From positions 62,001 through 126,000 of the forward strand of contig JACKAJ010000015.1 of assembly GCA_020635135.1 (NCBI GenBank): a stretch of DNA of 64,000 nucleotides. The letters are read 5' to 3'. Numbering within the stretch: the stretch's first letter is position 1; each line of letters opens with the position of its first letter. Made by a program: the position numbers and the translations under genes. Under the pieces are notes generated by a model. The model searched no databases, had not been told where the DNA came from, and saw only the letters and a list, made by a program, of their open reading frames with translations. Positions 1 through 8,762 of the stretch are shown in pieces. The DNA is from Halobacteriovoraceae bacterium (GTDB lineage: Bacteria; Bdellovibrionota; Bacteriovoracia; Bacteriovoracales; Bacteriovoracaceae).

Positions 1-688
1 AGTCTGAGGCGAGAATTAAAAATTCATAATCACCTGAAGATGCTGCGGGTGGAGTCCAATTCAAAGTTCCAAGATTACTATCAAATACTGGACTTCCACT
101 CAAAGAGCTACAAACATTGGAAGCGGCTACTTGATCATCAACAACTAAATCATAATAACAATCGTAAGTGATCACTTCTCCTTCGAGATCGAGATCATCA
201 CCTTTATCGTTGGCATCAATCGTCGTAATGGCCGTTCCTTCAACGGCAAACACATTACTGATGGGATCGATAAATGGCGGAGCATTGACGTCACTAATGA
301 GCAAAGTGAAAATGCTTTGCTTCGTCTGACGACCATTGCTTCCTATCACTTTGAGTTCATAAATTCCCGCTTGCTCATAGCCGATATCCCACTTCAACTT
401 ACCCGTCGAGCTATCAACCACCAATCCCAATTCATCACATGAGTTTGTTTCTTCGACTTGTTTATTCACAAGAGTATCGTAATAGCAACTATAAGAAATT
501 TTTGAACTGGATACCGCTTGCTCGATAAAGTCCACTTCAAGTTGGTGACCTTCTTCATCTTGAAGAGTTCCGATTTCTGTCATGTTGGGGAGATTTTCAA
601 AGTTCTCAATTTCAGATAGCGATTCACTTGAAAGCTTGGCTTTACAAGATACAAACAATAAAATGGCAAGATACCCCAATACTTTCAT
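1..688 (-). CDS. Partial lipoprotein with repeated Ig/He_PIG-like domains (C-terminus outside window)
   Basis: Reading the minus strand from ATG at 686-688 gives an open frame to the window edge, so the 3' part of the gene is missing. The product starts with a lipoprotein signal (MKVLGYLAILLFVSC), with Cys15 as the acylation site. At least two similar units follow. Each has a Cys pair around a CYYD...V...N.C pattern, then a stretch like TGKLKWD or LGTLNWTP and G-x-Y, typical of He_PIG/cadherin-like beta-sandwich repeats. It is probably an envelope-anchored, surface or periplasmic protein with a structural or binding role. The substrate is unknown. Family assignment is by eye only. Confidence 0.75.
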   Translation of the reverse strand, partial: MKVLGYLAILLFVSCKAKLSSESLSEIENFENLPNMTEIGTLQDEEGHQLEVDFIEQAVSSSKISYSCYYDTLVNKQVEETNSCDELGLVVDSSTGKLKWDIGYEQAGIYELKVIGSNGRQTKQSIFTLLISDVNAPPFIDPISNVFAVEGTAITTIDANDKGDDLDLEGEVITYDCYYDLVVDDQVAASNVCSSLSGSPVFDSNLGTLNWTPPAASSGDYEFLILASD

Positions 689-787
689 AAGCTACAATTA
701 TAAAAGACAGTCCAATATTCTCTATATCGGTAAGTAATTTCAGAGACTTAGGGTTTTCTTTTTAAAGATTTTGAAACCAAAAAGCCA

Positions 788-821
788 AAAAACTCTGCCA
801 CTTTAATTTGACAGAGTTTTT
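788..821 (-). terminator. Rho-independent terminator behind the 133-aa secreted protein gene
   Basis: A perfect 10-bp inverted repeat (AAAAACTCTG / CAGAGTTTTT) with a 14-nt loop lies about 50 bp after the stop of the gene at 873-1274. Read on the minus strand it ends in a T-rich tail. Confidence 0.7.
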
Positions 822-872
822 GGTTAGAGTTTTGTAAATTATTGTTTTATTTCAATAGGTTATGTGATTATT

Positions 873-1274
873 CTAGCGAATCGTACAACTTTGATAAGAA
901 TCAAAAAATGTCTCGATAACTTCACCTTCCACAGGCACATACATATAGGAGTTTTTCTCACTTGAAGAATAGCTTATGCGCTTATCATTGGTAATTCTTA
1001 TGTAAGCATCATCTTCATCTTCGTGACGAAATCGAAACTCAGTGTAAGTAAATCCACCAGTTTTATTGGCGTGAAATTCACAACTAAGAAAGTCTTCATA
1101 AATTATTTCATTGTCGTAGGTAATAGTCACTTTCGTGATGTAGTCGTCGTACTCACATTTTTCAGGAATCTCGACACTGATCTGATAGCCCTTTGCATCG
1201 CAATTCAATTCCTCTGCTTGCGCTACCCCAAACTGGCCAATCAAAACAAGTAATAAAGCTATTTTTTTCAACAT
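873..1274 (-). CDS. Small secreted protein of unknown function
   Basis: 133 residues with a clear Sec signal peptide (MLKKIALLLVLIGQFGVAQA, cleavage before EEL). The mature part is about 110 residues, acidic, with four Cys that could form two disulfides, and alternating beta-like patterns. GAGGAG sits just before the ATG, which supports this start. I do not recognise the family. It stands alone, with its own terminator at 788-821 and a 149-bp gap to the OmpA gene upstream. It is likely a periplasmic or exported beta-rich protein. Confidence 0.7.
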   Translation of the reverse strand: MLKKIALLLVLIGQFGVAQAEELNCDAKGYQISVEIPEKCEYDDYITKVTITYDNEIIYEDFLSCEFHANKTGGFTYTEFRFRHEDEDDAYIRITNDKRISYSSSEKNSYMYVPVEGEVIETFFDSYQSCTIR

Positions 1275-1423
1275 GGTTTCTCCTCTTTTTCACTTGTGGG
1301 CGAGGATAAAGGAGAGTTATCGAGTCGACTATTTTTTTTGAGTAACAACTACTTACCGGTTTGTAAGTAATATTCAGAAAGCTAGCTGTTTTGTTAATAT
1401 AAAACATCTAGCACAATAAAATT

Positions 1424-2641
1424 TTATTTAGTTTTAAATGTTGCCACAACACGTCGATTAAGTTTTCGGCCTTCGACTGTTGCGTTATCGGCAATGGGTT
1501 TATCTGGGCCGTAACCAACAGAGGTCAATCGATCCGAATCAATTTGAAATTTTTCAACCAAGTAATTTTTAACGGAATCAGCTCTCTGCTGTGACAACTT
1601 CGTATTCCATTCACGTGAACCAGTACTATCAGAGTGCCCTTCGATTTCAGCTTTTGTATCCTCATAAGTCTTTAGGAATGTAGCCACTTTTTCAAGTTCG
1701 CTATCGTAGCGTGGGTCAATTTCTGTTTTTCCCGACTTAAACTGAACATTGAGAGTAATCTCGACAGTTTCTTTTTCCGTACAACCTGCGGAGTTAACTC
1801 TCTTTCCCTTACCTGTATTAGGGCATTGATCAAGCATATCGGAAATCCCGTCATTATCGCTATCCACTTGCGATGGTGAACATCCATAGGCATCGACTTT
1901 CTCAGTTTGAGGCGAGTCAGCACACTTGTCATCGCGGTCACTTACACCATCGTTGTCACTATCTTTTTGAGAATCACTACAGCCAACGTCATCAACTTCT
2001 TCATTGGCAGGAGTGTCAGGACATTTATCATATTCATCATAGATATGATCTTTATCCATATCATCTGCAGCTCCTGGCCCAAAGTAATAAGTCACAGAGA
2101 CGCTTGGACTAAAGATATCAAAATCAGTATCTTTCGCATCTTCAGCAATGAAGTGATAATCGAGGTTCAAACCAATATTAAAGCGATTACTAATAAAATA
2201 TTCAAAACCAAATCCCACCTTAAAAGTTGTTGCGAAATAACTATCGTCTCCATCTGTTTGAAGAACACTGTCTTTCACTTCAGAAGATCCGGCCCCAAGA
2301 TTGATATAGTTAAACCAACGAGTTGCTGGCGAAGAAAAGGCATAGAGAAAATTCAAAGTATAACCTTCAACTCCAAAAGCAAGATCTTTCATCTCAAAAT
2401 GATCGTAAGCAAGTTCTAAAGCAGTTTTTCTGCCAATGTGATAACGAAGGTGAGCATTCCCACTCCACTTTCCTTTAAGCTCTCCAGCAGTTGTATTGGC
2501 ATAAGCATCATCAAAGGCATCATCATTTTGGGTCAGCGGAACACCGTAATCAACTCCGAATCCCCAGTTCCCTTTGAGTTCAACGGCCTGAGCGCCAAGA
2601 GAAATAAAAACAGCAATAAAGGATAAAATGAAAATGCGCAT
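1424..2641 (-). CDS. OmpA-family outer membrane protein with thrombospondin type-3 repeats
   Basis: 405 residues. Residues 1-19 are a signal peptide (ends LGAQA). About 20-190 form an eight-strand-type outer membrane barrel, ending near TYYFGPG. About 194-287 hold three calcium-binding thrombospondin type-3 units (DSDNDGVSDRDD type) with paired Cys (C..T...VD..GC). About 297-403 is the OmpA C-terminal peptidoglycan-binding domain; GHSDSTGS supplies Asp338 and LSQQRA supplies Arg353, matching the diaminopimelate-contacting Asp and Arg of OmpA. The protein should anchor the outer membrane to the cell wall, with the repeats as a stiff Ca-dependent linker. It looks monocistronic; an AGGAG precedes the ATG. 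Confidence 0.93.
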   Translation of the reverse strand: MRIFILSFIAVFISLGAQAVELKGNWGFGVDYGVPLTQNDDAFDDAYANTTAGELKGKWSGNAHLRYHIGRKTALELAYDHFEMKDLAFGVEGYTLNFLYAFSSPATRWFNYINLGAGSSEVKDSVLQTDGDDSYFATTFKVGFGFEYFISNRFNIGLNLDYHFIAEDAKDTDFDIFSPSVSVTYYFGPGAADDMDKDHIYDEYDKCPDTPANEEVDDVGCSDSQKDSDNDGVSDRDDKCADSPQTEKVDAYGCSPSQVDSDNDGISDMLDQCPNTGKGKRVNSAGCTEKETVEITLNVQFKSGKTEIDPRYDSELEKVATFLKTYEDTKAEIEGHSDSTGSREWNTKLSQQRADSVKNYLVEKFQIDSDRLTSVGYGPDKPIADNATVEGRKLNRRVVATFKTK

Positions 2642-2714
2642 AAACTTAGACTCCTAGATAATTGACAATACTATATAACCTACCTAATTCATTAATTTTT
2701 AACAAGATTAAATT

Positions 2715-3620
2715 TTATTTATTTATCCAATCTTGTGGCCAGTAATATTCCATCATTTTTTGATAAGGACTTCCGGCCGGTGCTTGAAAACCATATTCAA
2801 AGCGGCAACGAGCGGGAAGAGATATGAGAATCGAGTCCACTCTCCCTTTGGTTTTTAATCCAAAAAGAGTTCCTCTGTCGTGAAGTAAGTTAAACTCGAC
2901 GTACCTTCCCCTTCTCCAAAGTTGAAATTGTTCATCATCGGCCGTCCATTTTTCACTTAAGCGTTTCTTAACAATGGGAAAGTAAGATTTGATAAAGTGA
3001 TTTGAAATGTTCACATACTTTTCAAAATCTTCTTCTAAATTACCTGAATTTTGGTGGTCATAAAAAATGCCACCAATTCCTCTCATCTCACCATCGCGAT
3101 GATGATTAACAAAATATTGATCACATTCTTTTTTCATCCACTCATAACAATCGTAGGGATCGCAGGCTTCTTTTAAAACTTGGTGAAAATAAATGAAGTC
3201 TTCTTCAATAGGGAAAAAGGGAGTGAGGTCCATTCCTCCACCAAACCAGTGTTTAGCGCCTTGTTGGATCATGCGAAAATTGGCATGGACTGTTGGTATT
3301 TTGGGATTAACGGGATGAAGGATGAGTGAAATTCCAGTGGCCCACAATTCATCACTTTTTCCTTGTAAGCGAGCAGCAAATTCGGGATCGATCTTTCCAA
3401 AAACTTCGCTGGTATTAACTCCTGCGTTTTCAAATACTCCCCCTGTAAAGGCCTTGGTAATTCCTCCGCCTCCGGGATTTCCAACAAAATCTTTTCGAGT
3501 CCAAGAATCTTCGCGCAGTTTAAGATCCCCATCAATTTCTTGCATGGCCGCTGTTATCTGATTTTGAAGATCTTTGACGTGTTTCGCAAAGCGCTTCTTA
3601 AATGTTTCAAGATTGTTCAT
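2715..3620 (-). CDS. hemF: Oxygen-dependent coproporphyrinogen-III oxidase
   Basis: HemF converts coproporphyrinogen III to protoporphyrinogen IX in the cytoplasm using O2, a late step of heme synthesis. The 301-residue product matches the usual length (about 300) and shows the family blocks: GGGGITKAFTGG near the N-terminus, HPVNPKIPTVHANFR, WFGGGMDLTPFFP, GIGGIFYDH and WRRGRYVEFNLLHDRGT. The open frame extends 47 codons further upstream, to 3761, but that extension has no HemF similarity. AAAGGAG lies upstream of the ATG at 3618-3620, so I start there. It is divergent from the lipid operon at 3774, and the roughly 150 bp between must hold both promoters. It indicates an aerobic lifestyle. 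Confidence 0.96.
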   Translation of the reverse strand: MNNLETFKKRFAKHVKDLQNQITAAMQEIDGDLKLREDSWTRKDFVGNPGGGGITKAFTGGVFENAGVNTSEVFGKIDPEFAARLQGKSDELWATGISLILHPVNPKIPTVHANFRMIQQGAKHWFGGGMDLTPFFPIEEDFIYFHQVLKEACDPYDCYEWMKKECDQYFVNHHRDGEMRGIGGIFYDHQNSGNLEEDFEKYVNISNHFIKSYFPIVKKRLSEKWTADDEQFQLWRRGRYVEFNLLHDRGTLFGLKTKGRVDSILISLPARCRFEYGFQAPAGSPYQKMMEYYWPQDWINK

Positions 3621-3773
3621 TGCCTTTACTCCTTTGAGACAATATACTTGCGTAATTTCGATTTTCCAGTTGCTGCATTGCTGGATATTTTCCAGCGCTA
3701 GAGCTCCTGGAAGAGTCCCTCGAATGAAGCTAATATTGACTCTCGGCGAGTGGTTAGTCACTGAGGTATCTCA

Positions 3774-5243
3774 ATGTTACTGAAGAAAAATGAGCCCGTA
3801 AAAAATTTTTATGACGTGATTGTGGTAGGAAGTGGCCTTGGGGGCATGACTGCGGCCAATAAACTCGCTAAAAATGGCTATCATGTTCTTCTGCTAGAAG
3901 CCCATAACAAACTGGGTGGATTCGCAACCTGGTTTTATCGCGCACAACGAAAATATGTTTTTGACGTTTCCCTCCATGGTTTTCCGGTGGGAATGAAAAA
4001 AACTTGCCGCAAATATTGGAATAAAGAAATAGCCGATGCCATTATCCCTTTAAAGGATATTCGCTTCGATAATCCTCAATTTCAAGTTCAAACCGACTTC
4101 ACAAAAGAAGACTACACCCGCGTTCTAACCTCGCAATTTCATCTCGATCCGAAAAAAGTTCAAGATTTTTTTGATTTCATTGAAAATATGAATTTCTATG
4201 ACAGCCAAGAAATGACCAATAAAGAGCTCTTTGAAAAGTTTTTCCTTGGGCGAAATGATGTGATGAGATTTCTTCTAGAGCCCATCACCTATGCCAACGG
4301 ATCAACTCTCGAAGACCCGGCCATTAGTTACGGTATTGTGTTTTCAAATTTTATGAATAAAGGTGTTTACACTTTTCGTGGGGGAACAGATTATCTCATC
4401 GACCTCATGAAAAATGAACTTTTACATAATAATGTCGACATCAAACTCCAATCGAAGGTGGAAAAATTTCTTATCAATCCGGAAAATAAACAAATTCAAG
4501 GAATTGTTCTAAAAGACCGTGAAGTTCACTGCCGTGCTGTCATCAGTAATGCCAACATTACATCGACTATTTTCAAACACGTTGGTGAAGAATATTTTTC
4601 AAACCAGTATATTGCCAAGGCCAAAGCTGTTAGGCTTAACACCAGCAGCTGCCAAGTCTACATGGCCATTAAGTTGGGAGAAACAATCCCCGCTATTGGC
4701 GATCTGCTTTTCACATCCAGTGCGGAACAATTTAATACCGATCTCTTATTAGGTAAGAATATTACGAGCCGAACATTTTCTGTCTATTACCCAAGCACAC
4801 GCCCTCAAGACCAAGAGCCTCGCTACAGCATCGTCTCCAGCACCAATGCTCGCTGGGAAGACTGGGCCAATCTCGATGATGAACAATACAAAAATGAAAA
4901 ACATAAAATGATTGAAGAGACCATTACGGCATTGGAAAAATATATTCCCAGTGTTCGAGAAAAAATTGATTTTGTCGACGCCGCCACACCATTGACGATT
5001 AGACGATACACTCACCACCCTCGAGGGACATCCTTTGGAACAAAATTTGAAGGCTTAGAAGTCAGCATGAATCTCCATAAGGAAATCTCAGGACTTTTTC
5101 ACGCTGGCTCTGTAGGAATAATAATGTCGGGATGGTTGGGTGCTGCCAATTATGGAATAATTCAAGCCAATGAAGTGGAATCTTATTTTTTCAATCAAAA
5201 TGAATTAAAGCAAAAGGAAAATCATGCAAACATCACATGTTGA
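3774..5243 (+). CDS. CrtI-like (phytoene desaturase family) FAD-dependent oxidoreductase, first copy
   Basis: 489 residues. An N-terminal dinucleotide-binding Rossmann motif (VVGSGLGGMTAA, about residues 17-28) is followed by LLLEAHNKLGGFAT, which is typical of the phytoene desaturase / retinol saturase / carotenoid isomerase superfamily. The C-terminal FAD contact is LFHAGSVGIIMSGWLGAANY. The start ATG is preceded by GAGG. It is first in a four-gene operon and overlaps the FabG-like gene by 20 bp. No carotenoid genes (phytoene synthase, GGPP synthase) are present, and the partners are fatty-acid enzymes. I therefore infer that it desaturates, saturates or isomerises an acyl chain rather than a carotenoid. 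A second, diverged copy lies at 17545-18972 in the ole operon. Family is sure; substrate is not. Confidence 0.88.
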   Translation: MLLKKNEPVKNFYDVIVVGSGLGGMTAANKLAKNGYHVLLLEAHNKLGGFATWFYRAQRKYVFDVSLHGFPVGMKKTCRKYWNKEIADAIIPLKDIRFDNPQFQVQTDFTKEDYTRVLTSQFHLDPKKVQDFFDFIENMNFYDSQEMTNKELFEKFFLGRNDVMRFLLEPITYANGSTLEDPAISYGIVFSNFMNKGVYTFRGGTDYLIDLMKNELLHNNVDIKLQSKVEKFLINPENKQIQGIVLKDREVHCRAVISNANITSTIFKHVGEEYFSNQYIAKAKAVRLNTSSCQVYMAIKLGETIPAIGDLLFTSSAEQFNTDLLLGKNITSRTFSVYYPSTRPQDQEPRYSIVSSTNARWEDWANLDDEQYKNEKHKMIEETITALEKYIPSVREKIDFVDAATPLTIRRYTHHPRGTSFGTKFEGLEVSMNLHKEISGLFHAGSVGIIMSGWLGAANYGIIQANEVESYFFNQNELKQKENHANITC

Positions 5244-6000
5244 TCAAGGCAACATCCAATATAATTTTGAAGGTCAGGTTGTTATCGTCACTGGCGGAAC
5301 CCGCGGCATTGGTCGTGCCATTTCAGAAAAATTCCTAGAAGCGAAAGCGCATGTCGTCGCCATTTATCGCTCTAACGATGAGGCTGCCAATCAATTTAAA
5401 TCAGATTTAGGAGACTTAGGTGAAAGGCTCCATCTCAAAAAGCTTGATGTTTGTTCCTACTCTGATTGCGAAAAATTCTACAATGAACTAGACCAGCAAT
5501 TTGAAAATATTCACGTTCTCGTAAATAACTCTGGTATCCGCCGCGATAACCTCCTTCTACTTATGAAAGAAGATATGTGGGACAGTGTTATAGAAACAAA
5601 TCTCAAAGGCACATTTAATATGACCAAATTCGCGACTCAAAGGTTTCTTAAATCTAAATACGGTCGCATTGTGAATATGAGCTCCATTGCTGGAACTCTT
5701 GGTCTCCAAGGTCAAGCCAATTATAGTGCTTCAAAAGCAGGTCAAATTGCTTTTTCAAAATCAGTCGGTAAAGAAGTGGCGAAAAGAGGAATTACCATCA
5801 ATAACATCACACCTGGTTTTGTCGAGACAGAACTTATTTCAGATCTTCCCGAAAAACTCGTTGATGAATACAAAAAACAAGTTCCCATGAAAAGATTTGC
5901 AACAACTGATGAAATTTCGGTTGCTGTTCTTTTCCTCTCTTCCAGAGAAGCAAGTTATATCACAGGGGCAACAGTAGAAATTGCAGGAGGTCTCAACTAA
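5224..6000 (+). CDS. FabG-family 3-oxoacyl-ACP reductase (short-chain dehydrogenase)
   Basis: 258 residues, classical SDR. The NADP-binding motif is VVIVTGGTRGIGRAI near residues 19-33, then LVNNSGIRRDNL, a catalytic Ser in VNMSSIAGTLG, the YSASKAG box with catalytic Tyr and Lys, and NNITPGFVETELI. This is the FabG pattern: NADPH-dependent reduction of 3-oxoacyl-ACP to 3-hydroxyacyl-ACP. An AAGGA precedes the ATG. It overlaps the CrtI-like gene upstream by 20 bp and shares TAATG with the dehydratase downstream, so it should be translationally coupled. The N-terminus is about 10 residues longer than usual FabG. It is probably a pathway-specific paralogue rather than the housekeeping enzyme. 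Confidence 0.92.
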   Translation: MQTSHVDQGNIQYNFEGQVVIVTGGTRGIGRAISEKFLEAKAHVVAIYRSNDEAANQFKSDLGDLGERLHLKKLDVCSYSDCEKFYNELDQQFENIHVLVNNSGIRRDNLLLLMKEDMWDSVIETNLKGTFNMTKFATQRFLKSKYGRIVNMSSIAGTLGLQGQANYSASKAGQIAFSKSVGKEVAKRGITINNITPGFVETELISDLPEKLVDEYKKQVPMKRFATTDEISVAVLFLSSREASYITGATVEIAGGLN

Positions 6001-6416
6001 TGAGTCTTCTCGAATCAATCCCCCACCGTGAACCCTTTCTCTTTGTTGATAAAATTATTGATCAGACTCAAAGCTCTATCGTAACTGAAAAGACTTGGCT
6101 CAGCTCTGAAGATTTTTTCAGAGGTCATTTTCCTGGAAACCCCATTGTCCCAGGAGTTATTTTAAGTGAGGCCCTCTTTCAGTCTGGGGCCCTTTTAATG
6201 AGTTCTCAAAATCAACCTCAAATGACCGGAACTCCAGTTGTTACAAAAATTGAGAATGCCCGTTTTAAGAATATGGTCACTCCTAATCAAAAAGTAGAAA
6301 TGACTGTTAATCTTGAAGACCAGCTTGGGAATGCCTATTACTTCAAAGGAAAAATGACAAGCGCGGGGAAAACGATTATGACAATCAACTTTACCTGTGC
6401 CGCGGTTACTCAATGA
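6000..6416 (+). CDS. FabZ-like 3-hydroxyacyl-ACP dehydratase
   Basis: 138 residues, one hot-dog fold, close to FabZ length. The N-terminal IPHREPFLFVDKI block is the FabZ signature. The active-site stretch GHFPGNPIVPGVILSEAL provides the catalytic His43 and Glu57 in the FabZ spacing. It should dehydrate 3-hydroxyacyl-ACP to trans-2-enoyl-ACP. The start codon overlaps the FabG-like stop by one base, and the stop overlaps the next start (ATGA). Position between a ketoreductase and an enoyl-reductase-like gene supports a complete reductive cycle. Whether it also isomerises, as FabA does, cannot be told from the sequence. Confidence 0.9.
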   Translation: MSLLESIPHREPFLFVDKIIDQTQSSIVTEKTWLSSEDFFRGHFPGNPIVPGVILSEALFQSGALLMSSQNQPQMTGTPVVTKIENARFKNMVTPNQKVEMTVNLEDQLGNAYYFKGKMTSAGKTIMTINFTCAAVTQ

Positions 6417-7207
6417 ATTTTTTAAATTTGGAAGAAAAAAACATTCTGATAACTGGTCTCAATAATAAAAAAAGTGTAGCCTTTCACACGGCCAAACTCC
6501 TAAGCGAAGCGGGTGCTCACCTACTTTTTTCAGTTCAAAATGCTGATCAGCTAGCCTTTAGTGAAAAGCATTTTCCTCATAGCCCGCACTTTCTTTGTGA
6601 TTTAGAAAAATCTGAGGATATTTTAAATCTCGCAAAGGAAATTAATAATCTTAACCGCCCTTTACATGGACTCCTTCATTGTGTAGCCTTTGCTCAATTT
6701 AGTACACCTTACCTCGATGAGGTAGGTTTTGAAGAGTTTTCCCAAGCGATGAGAATTTCTTGCTATTCATTGGCTGAACTGTCCCATGCTCTTAAAGATT
6801 GCTTTGATCAAAAAGCCTCGATCGTAACAGTGTCAATTTCGAATAAAAGGGCCACAACTTACGGTTATATGGGACCCATCAAGGCCATGCTCTCAAGCAG
6901 TATTGATTACTTGGCAAAATCTTTTTCACGTTTTTCTCAAATTCGCTTCAATGCTGTATCCCCTGGGCCATTAAAAACCTCTGCATCGGCAGGAATTCCC
7001 AAGTACATCGACAATTATCTCTACAATGAAAAGTTAACCCTCAGAAAAAAGGCTCTCGAGACTTCTGAAGTGGCCAATACAATAGCTTTTCTGCTCTCTG
7101 AACGCTCAAGTGGTATCAATGCTGAAGAGATCGTGATTGATAGCGGAGTAAATGTGAACTACTTTGATGAAAATATTGTAGAAGCTTCAATTAGAAATAG
7201 AGAATAA
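6413..7207 (+). CDS. FabI-like enoyl-ACP reductase homologue (atypical SDR)
   Basis: 264 residues. It keeps the divergent FabI-type nucleotide site (ITGLNNKKSVAFHTAKLL, where FabI has a Gly-x5-Ser-x-Ala pattern), LLHCVAFAQF in place of the FabI LVHSIGFA, and the Tyr-x2-Met-Gly-x2-Lys box as YGYMGPIK (Tyr150, Lys157). The second, upstream Tyr that FabI carries about ten residues earlier (SYLG) is not there; the aligned stretch reads VSISN. It may reduce enoyl-ACP with altered specificity or do a related reduction. It overlaps the FabZ-like gene by ATGA, ends the operon, and its 3' end overlaps the convergent barrel gene by 17 bp. Confidence 0.8.
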   Translation: MNFLNLEEKNILITGLNNKKSVAFHTAKLLSEAGAHLLFSVQNADQLAFSEKHFPHSPHFLCDLEKSEDILNLAKEINNLNRPLHGLLHCVAFAQFSTPYLDEVGFEEFSQAMRISCYSLAELSHALKDCFDQKASIVTVSISNKRATTYGYMGPIKAMLSSSIDYLAKSFSRFSQIRFNAVSPGPLKTSASAGIPKYIDNYLYNEKLTLRKKALETSEVANTIAFLLSERSSGINAEEIVIDSGVNVNYFDENIVEASIRNRE

Positions 7208-8762
7208 CTCCTGCACCAAATCCTCCACCACTTAAAAGAGTATTATTGATGTATTCTCCACTATTGTATTCATAATCTGTTTCTAAATCATGAGAAGTAA
7301 TACCTAAGAATAGATCAAGATCACTTGAAGCTCTATAAATTAATCGCAAGTCAAGTTTGAACATTCCAACTTCATGAATCTTATAATAATCCGCACTCAC
7401 ATCGCCACTTAATGTCCAATAAAAATAAGTCGTCCCTCTTAACTCCCATTTTTCAAAAAATTGATAGCCGAGTCCCATTGAGAGAAGTACACCTTCATAA
7501 GAGACACTATTGTTTTCTCTTATTGGGAATGTATTACTGAAATTATCTGTGCCTATTCCAGAGCGGATGAAAAAACTATCTCTAAAGAAAAGACCTGTTC
7601 CCAATTCAAATTTAAGTCCTCCCCACTGAGGTCTCCAGAAGTTATAATAAAGTGATATCAATTGATCCGAATAATCTTCTCCACTGCTTGTGAGATCTGC
7701 ATTTTCAAGTGAAAGCCCAAACTCTCCTAGCCGCGTTTCATAACCAACTAAAACGCCAAAAGAAAATGCCGGGATATCTTGCGAAGATTTTCCATTAAGT
7801 TCATTAATTGTTGATTCATATTGAAAATTAATTAGACTTCCTTTTATTTCAACTTTCCAATTTTTCCCTTGTCGCTCATCACCTTTTGTCGTTCCCAATA
7901 TCTCAATTTCATCATTGTCCCAGAGAAATTCTAACTGACCAGGATAAGAAACAGTCGAATCACTTTTTTCAGCAATAACATCGGCACGGTATTTTCCAGG
8001 TCTAATTTTTTTCTTCAAAACTGAATGTGTATTTTTCTTAATTTTCAATTTTTCATCAATTTGTTGATACTGATCTTTCTTTTTTCGAAATAACTGAAAA
8101 TCATAAGTTACATCGTCTTCATTATGAAGGAATGTAAACTCAAAATGATTATCTTTTTCTTCTAATTCGATGGATGGTGGTTTTAAAGCTTGACCAAGAA
8201 GTGCAAAACTCCATCTATTAGAATTTTTAACGAGCTTCCCATCAATATAAGGATGAAGTTCCCAAGAATATTTTTGAGATGTTTTCATTTTATACTTATA
8301 AGAATTACCTTTAATACGTTTTTTATGGATTGGTTTATTTTCAGCATCATAAATAATAATATAAAAGCTTGTAATGCCTTCAATTTTTTCCCAAACAAAA
8401 TCAACTTCTTCTTCCAGTGCATTTCCTACATTTGGGATCTTTTCTTTATCAAGTGGTCTGAAACGCTCAATCTCACTCACATCCACAGTGAATTTCATGT
8501 AATCACTCCATCCACCTGGAACCCCACGACTATCCACAGTCCGTATTCTAAGTTGATAAAGCCCTGGTTTCACCTTCTTTTTATAAGTCGCATTATCGCT
8601 TTGAAAAACTCCAATCGGAAAACGCTTTCCTTTTCGAATGTTGTTGATTTCGATTTCGTAAAACTTCGCCCCTTCAACTTCATCCCAACTTAAATCAATC
8701 CACTTACTGGCTTGAGCCTGAAGTGAAACAATAATGGATAAAATTAATACTAAATACTTCAT
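7191..8762 (-). CDS. Secreted FN3-like / outer-membrane beta-barrel protein
   Basis: 523 residues with a signal peptide (MKYLVLILSIIVSLQAQA). Residues about 20-280 contain fibronectin-III-like beta-sandwiches, with repeated WDEVEGAKFYEIEI and FVWEKIEGITSFYIII patterns. Residues about 300-523 look like an outer membrane barrel, with alternating aromatic strands, Gly-rich turns and a terminal Phe (GAGVILYF) as recognised by BAM. It is translated with the FecR/FN3 gene upstream (ATGA overlap at 8759-8762). With the divergent cyclase it forms an envelope module similar in layout to the one at 30.6-36 kb. Function is inferred as an outer-membrane partner of the FecR protein. Confidence 0.78.
   Translation of the reverse strand: MKYLVLILSIIVSLQAQASKWIDLSWDEVEGAKFYEIEINNIRKGKRFPIGVFQSDNATYKKKVKPGLYQLRIRTVDSRGVPGGWSDYMKFTVDVSEIERFRPLDKEKIPNVGNALEEEVDFVWEKIEGITSFYIIIYDAENKPIHKKRIKGNSYKYKMKTSQKYSWELHPYIDGKLVKNSNRWSFALLGQALKPPSIELEEKDNHFEFTFLHNEDDVTYDFQLFRKKKDQYQQIDEKLKIKKNTHSVLKKKIRPGKYRADVIAEKSDSTVSYPGQLEFLWDNDEIEILGTTKGDERQGKNWKVEIKGSLINFQYESTINELNGKSSQDIPAFSFGVLVGYETRLGEFGLSLENADLTSSGEDYSDQLISLYYNFWRPQWGGLKFELGTGLFFRDSFFIRSGIGTDNFSNTFPIRENNSVSYEGVLLSMGLGYQFFEKWELRGTTYFYWTLSGDVSADYYKIHEVGMFKLDLRLIYRASSDLDLFLGITSHDLETDYEYNSGEYINNTLLSGGGFGAGVILYF

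Noticed and set aside
1907..2419. 170-residue open frame on the + strand inside the OmpA gene
   Set aside because: It is the complement of the OmpA coding sequence; it has low-complexity hydrophobic content, no ribosome site and no recognisable domain.
3621..3761. 47-codon N-terminal extension of hemF
   Set aside because: It has no HemF similarity, and AAAGGAG marks the ATG at 3618-3620, which gives the usual 301 residues.
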